Positions 60,443 to 64,000 of a stretch of 64,000 bases of DNA are shown here, one piece after another. How positions within the stretch are numbered: position 1 is the first letter of the stretch; each line of letters opens with the position of its first letter. Under the pieces are notes generated by a model. It ran no database searches, had not been told where the DNA came from, and was given only the letters and a program-made list of their open reading frames with translations. Both the position numbers and the translations under genes were made by a program. This DNA is from Sycobia sp. Sy_11 (Eukaryota; Arthropoda; Insecta; Hymenoptera; Epichrysomallidae): assembly GCA_018907035.1 (NCBI GenBank), contig JACCIC010000029.1, positions 3,350,501 to 3,414,500 of the forward strand. The letters run 5' to 3'.

Positions 60443-61224
60443 ATGTGCTATATGTAGGTAAATATAGCCCTATAAAAATCTGCTATACGCTCGAGAGCTG
60501 ATTAAAAAGAGCCGTCTAAATATTTGCCAACCGAAATTCAATTTCGCTTCATTTCGACTAATGAACACGCGGGCATTGTTTTTCTGCGCGTGTATTTAAT
60601 ATACATACTCGTACATAGGCACGAAACCCGAAAAAGTTGATCCTCGAACGTGTTAAAATGCGGCGAATTCCGCGAAATTATATAGAGGTTTTAATAAAAT
60701 TCTCGGAGCGTGAAAGTGGAAGATATTTTTTTCCCCCAGAGCAGGAAAGGGTCAAAGCCAGTACGGTTGAATAGCACGCGCGGATGAAGTATAATCAGGG
60801 ACGGGTGAAATTAAATATATTCTGTATTCAAGCGAACTTTTCCGTTGTTTTTTTTTTGTTCTTTTTTAATTGAATGAAGATGATCTTCTCCTTTTTTTTC
60901 TTTTTGGCTAACTACTTGTACAAAATCGAGACGGCGAAAAATCGTACGCCTGAAAATGACGCGTTGGAATAGCGCGCGGGAAACTTTTCAAGCGGATTTT
61001 CAGAGATGAGAAAATTCCAGGCGCCGCTCTCGCGCGCGGAAAGGCGAGCCGAATCCGCTGTAAATGTGAAAAAGTCAATTCGGAAATGTGTTCGTGAGCG
61101 CGCAGTGCGTTTCGTACTTGGGTATCTCGGAAAAAGGGCAAATGAGTTTAAATATTAAATTATATATTTCGAAGCCAGTTCTCCAGTTCTCGCCCAGCTT
61201 TTCCATATCTATGTGTTTCCTCAA

Positions 61225-61227
<3 letters not shown>
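60442..61227. other. mixed stretch with small CG-rich islets
   Basis: CG islets near 60770-60785 and 60970-61045. No supported exon. Confidence 0.45.
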
Positions 61228-61316
<89 letters not shown>

Positions 61317-61340
61317 CTCTCTCTCTCTCTCTCTGACTCG

Positions 61341-61387
<47 letters not shown>
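61228..61387. repeat. compound (TC)n-(TA)n microsatellite block
   Basis: About 107 nt of TC with a few TTTC interruptions (61228-61334), an 11-nt spacer GACTCGATATA, then TA to 61387. It is the longest simple-repeat block in the window. Confidence 0.95.
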
Positions 61388-61389
<2 letters not shown>

Positions 61390-62420
61390 CTGTATGTATA
61401 ACTGCTGATGGGTCGTGGCACGCTTCGATAAATTCCATAATTTTCTGTAAAACAAAATTAATTTTAGTTATTTAAAAATTATTTTTTCATAAGATTTTTT
61501 TTTCTTTGTTATTATAATTCTTCCTTATCGGAAAATTTAATAGCATTTTTTTTTATTTAAATCTTAATATGCGTGTACAATATTTAAGAGTTATTTTGAA
61601 AAATTACTATGGTAAGGTAGTAAATTAAAGAATTTCGGAAAATTGTAACACATATTCAAGATACTCATGAAAAGAAGTGAAAATACCTTGCTGATAATAT
61701 TTGATGCGATAATAATAATACTAATCGTATGTTAATCGTGTGAGAAAATCTTGAACGATCTCATTCCCTCAGCTTTATCTACTCAACAACAGGTCTTGGT
61801 GCTGGTACTGGTCCTCAATATTTTCAGTTCCCTCGATATTATCAGGATGGCGATATTCGTCTACAATTAGTAATCCACATTGATCATTTCGATTCTCTCG
61901 TAAACTTTTGCAAATTTAAGAAATTTTCAGTGACTTTTCAGTGAAATTTTCAGTAAGAAATTTTCAATGTTAATTATGCAGACTTTTTAGATAAGGAGAA
62001 TTTTATGTCCTATATTACTTCATTCGCTGATTCGCGTCAAGGATATCTCTGGATAAATATCTAGATCCATACTGGATTTACATATAAAAAAGCATTGACA
62101 TCCACTTGTATATGAAAATCTCTGTATTCATAAAGAACTATAAGAATGTTCAAACGAAATACTGAATTTATTATCAAAGAAAAGCCATCGTGGATTTAAA
62201 TTTAGTGCCCGACGCAATTATTACGCCAACCGCAATGGTTCGATTATTCTATCTGTAAACTAATCACAATTTGATAAATCTATATAGTAATAAAATTAAG
62301 ACTAATATTCTTCATAAAAAAATTATCTCTTCTGTTAATATCGAGATTTCCAGCTTCGAAGAGGATCTTTTATCAAGGCTAACGGTAAATTCGGTGTTAA
62401 AGTAAAACTAATTCATTATA
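61388..62420. other. AT-rich non-coding stretch
   Basis: Nothing recognised. Confidence 0.55.
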
Positions 62421-62427
62421 ATAAAAA

Positions 62428-63245
62428 TTAATTGGTAAGAACAATAATTATAAATTGATTATTCTTCGAACAACAATGAAATGAAGCTAGTTGATAAACC
62501 CACAGCAATGATAATCGCGAAAGGGTTAAAAGAATTGTTGTGCCTATTGTAAACTGAACGTGCGCTATTTTATTACCGACTATGCCACGCATGCTTCGAG
62601 GATAGGCTGCGTTATTGTCAGCTGGATTTCTGCTGATTTTAATCGCGTAATCACTGATAGCATCTACCGTATTTATTGATAGAGTATTTATAATTATCTT
62701 ATGTATCACTGTTACTTTATCTCCAGGAGCTCATTGCCACAGATAGCCGCTTCTTTCCAATGTCGAATAAATTGATCTTCAGCTATTTCTTGAATTTGAT
62801 ATTTTCCTTTTTCCTTGTATTTGATAACATATTCTATATATATCTTTCTGCATAATAGTATGGAAAATAATTCTCTTGAGAGATTCAAATGCTTATCAAA
62901 CAAAAAAGAAATCAGTCCAATATAATAACTTGTAAATTATATCAATATTAAAATCACAATATACAATAATGAAACTTCCTGCTCAATATATAGCTTGAAT
63001 ATTTCTATAATAATTGAAAAATATCTGGCATAGATTGCGTTCCAGGCACGCATAACGAAGCATATATATATATAGCGAAATTCTAATAAAACTGACATTT
63101 CCAACAAAATTAAAACGAGGAAAACCAGAAAAATAATAAAAAGGAGAAAAAAATGAACGACTGAAAGCATTTGCTCATATCCCGGAGCGAAATGCGTTTT
63201 TATTAGTCTTTCTTTTAGATTTTCCCGATTGCCCTCGCGGTGCAC
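62428..63245 (-). other. cluster of three unassigned minus-strand open frames
   Basis: Frames at 62937-63245 (hydrophobic, one membrane helix), 62712-62903 and 62428-62709 follow one another on the minus strand in different registers. The middle one is preceded by an acceptor-like tract (TTTGTTTGATAAG, about 62888-62900). No family is recognised. A decayed gene or chance in AT-rich DNA are both possible. Confidence 0.2.
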
Positions 63246-64000
63246 CCGTGTGAAATGTGTATACAGATTGTTTTACTCATGGATTTGGAAGCCTGTGCCG
63301 TTTATACGTAAAGTGTGCATTTACGCTGTCGTGCGTGGACACGCGGCGTAAATTTTTTTTTCACGGGTGACGTATATCTAATTCTAAGTTAATCGACAGC
63401 AAAATTTGTTTGAGCATTACGTTAAAAAAACGGTTTATTCGTTAGCTAATTGGCCTTTTAAAAAAAAAAATTGTCATTGGATGAATTCTATTTTTGCACG
63501 CATTTTCAAGGTTATCTTGACCCGTCATATTAGGATATACATAGGATTTATCTTTGTAGATCCATTACTACATGTAATACAGATTATTACTTATAGATCT
63601 TTTAAGATCTACAAGAAGTGAATTTTACGAAAACCGTAAAATTGCCAGTGCTGGAAATTTTTGAAAATTCCCAAAACAGTCACGATTTCTGCCTATATAT
63701 ATATATATGAACTCAATCTGTGGCGATTAAATTCTGAAATAATGTTGCACGTGAAATATTCATCTCTCGTCCACCAGGCCATTAAAGGATCTTCGAGGAA
63801 TAGATTTACTTCCTTTATTTCTATTAGAACATTGTAAAAATAATTTATACGTATAATGCGATTTCAAAGATTGTAAAAAAGATGTATTTGTAGTTTTCAG
63901 TATCGTGAAGATTGAAGACAATTGAAATTCATCATATTCTAGATTAGCATTCCCTCAATATGACAATGCGTCTACGAATTAAATGTTTCTCGAATTTTTG
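63246..64000. other. AT-rich non-coding stretch to the window end
   Basis: No feature recognised. Confidence 0.5.

Noticed and set aside
61075..61455. Arg-Glu repeat frame on the minus strand
   Set aside because: It is a translation of the compound TC block.
1..64000. tRNA, rRNA and CRISPR arrays
   Set aside because: No B-box-like GGTTCGAATCC with a matching upstream A box and cloverleaf was found, no rRNA-like conserved blocks, and no regularly spaced identical repeats; direct repeats seen are isolated pairs.

Overview
The composition suggests an arthropod nuclear genome, most likely an insect and plausibly a hymenopteran such as an ant (inference). It is an AT-rich background broken by short GC/CpG-rich patches, with very many long dinucleotide microsatellites, decayed mariner and non-LTR retrotransposon copies, and no operon-like gene packing. 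I see no convincing intact host protein-coding gene, tRNA or rRNA. The window is best read as intergenic or long-intron DNA. Most long open frames are (TA)n, (TC)n or (TG)n arrays read through in several frames.

Layout. 0.5-1.6 kb: GC-rich patch with three microsatellites. 1.6-5.2 kb: AT-rich, no gene. 6.9-7.3 kb: LTR-like segment with tandem GGTCGA units, TATA box, hairpin and AATAAA. 8.9-9.9 kb: possible unclassified repeat. 12.9-13.5 kb: CpG-rich promoter-like island with TATA box, ATG and splice donor. 13.6-19.6 kb: AT-rich. 19.6-21.8 kb: 5'-truncated, frameshifted non-LTR retrotransposon on the minus strand (reverse transcriptase, RNase H, C-terminal region). A 110-bp fold-back block lies beside its 5' end. 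23.8-25.0, 28.0-28.4, 36.7-37.4, 44.7-45.4, 47.1-47.6, 48.6-49.1, 51.5-52.2, 54.9-55.7, 58.2-59.4 and 60.3-61.2 kb: further GC-rich patches, several abutting (TA)n arrays. 39.13-39.98 kb: an 851-bp inverted-repeat element with two convergent fragments of a SWIM zinc-finger protein, one of them split by an in-phase GT-AG intron. 52.7-54.0 kb: mariner transposase pseudogene with several frameshifts.

The recognisable coding information all belongs to mobile elements: three families (mariner DNA transposon, RNase H-bearing LINE, SWIM-finger element), plus a possible LTR and a very tentative hAT trace. Each looks inactive. The most unusual object is the SWIM element, in which protein segments that I recall lying in tandem in related proteins sit in opposite orientations between the inverted repeats. 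All family assignments come from reading motifs by eye; no database search was possible.
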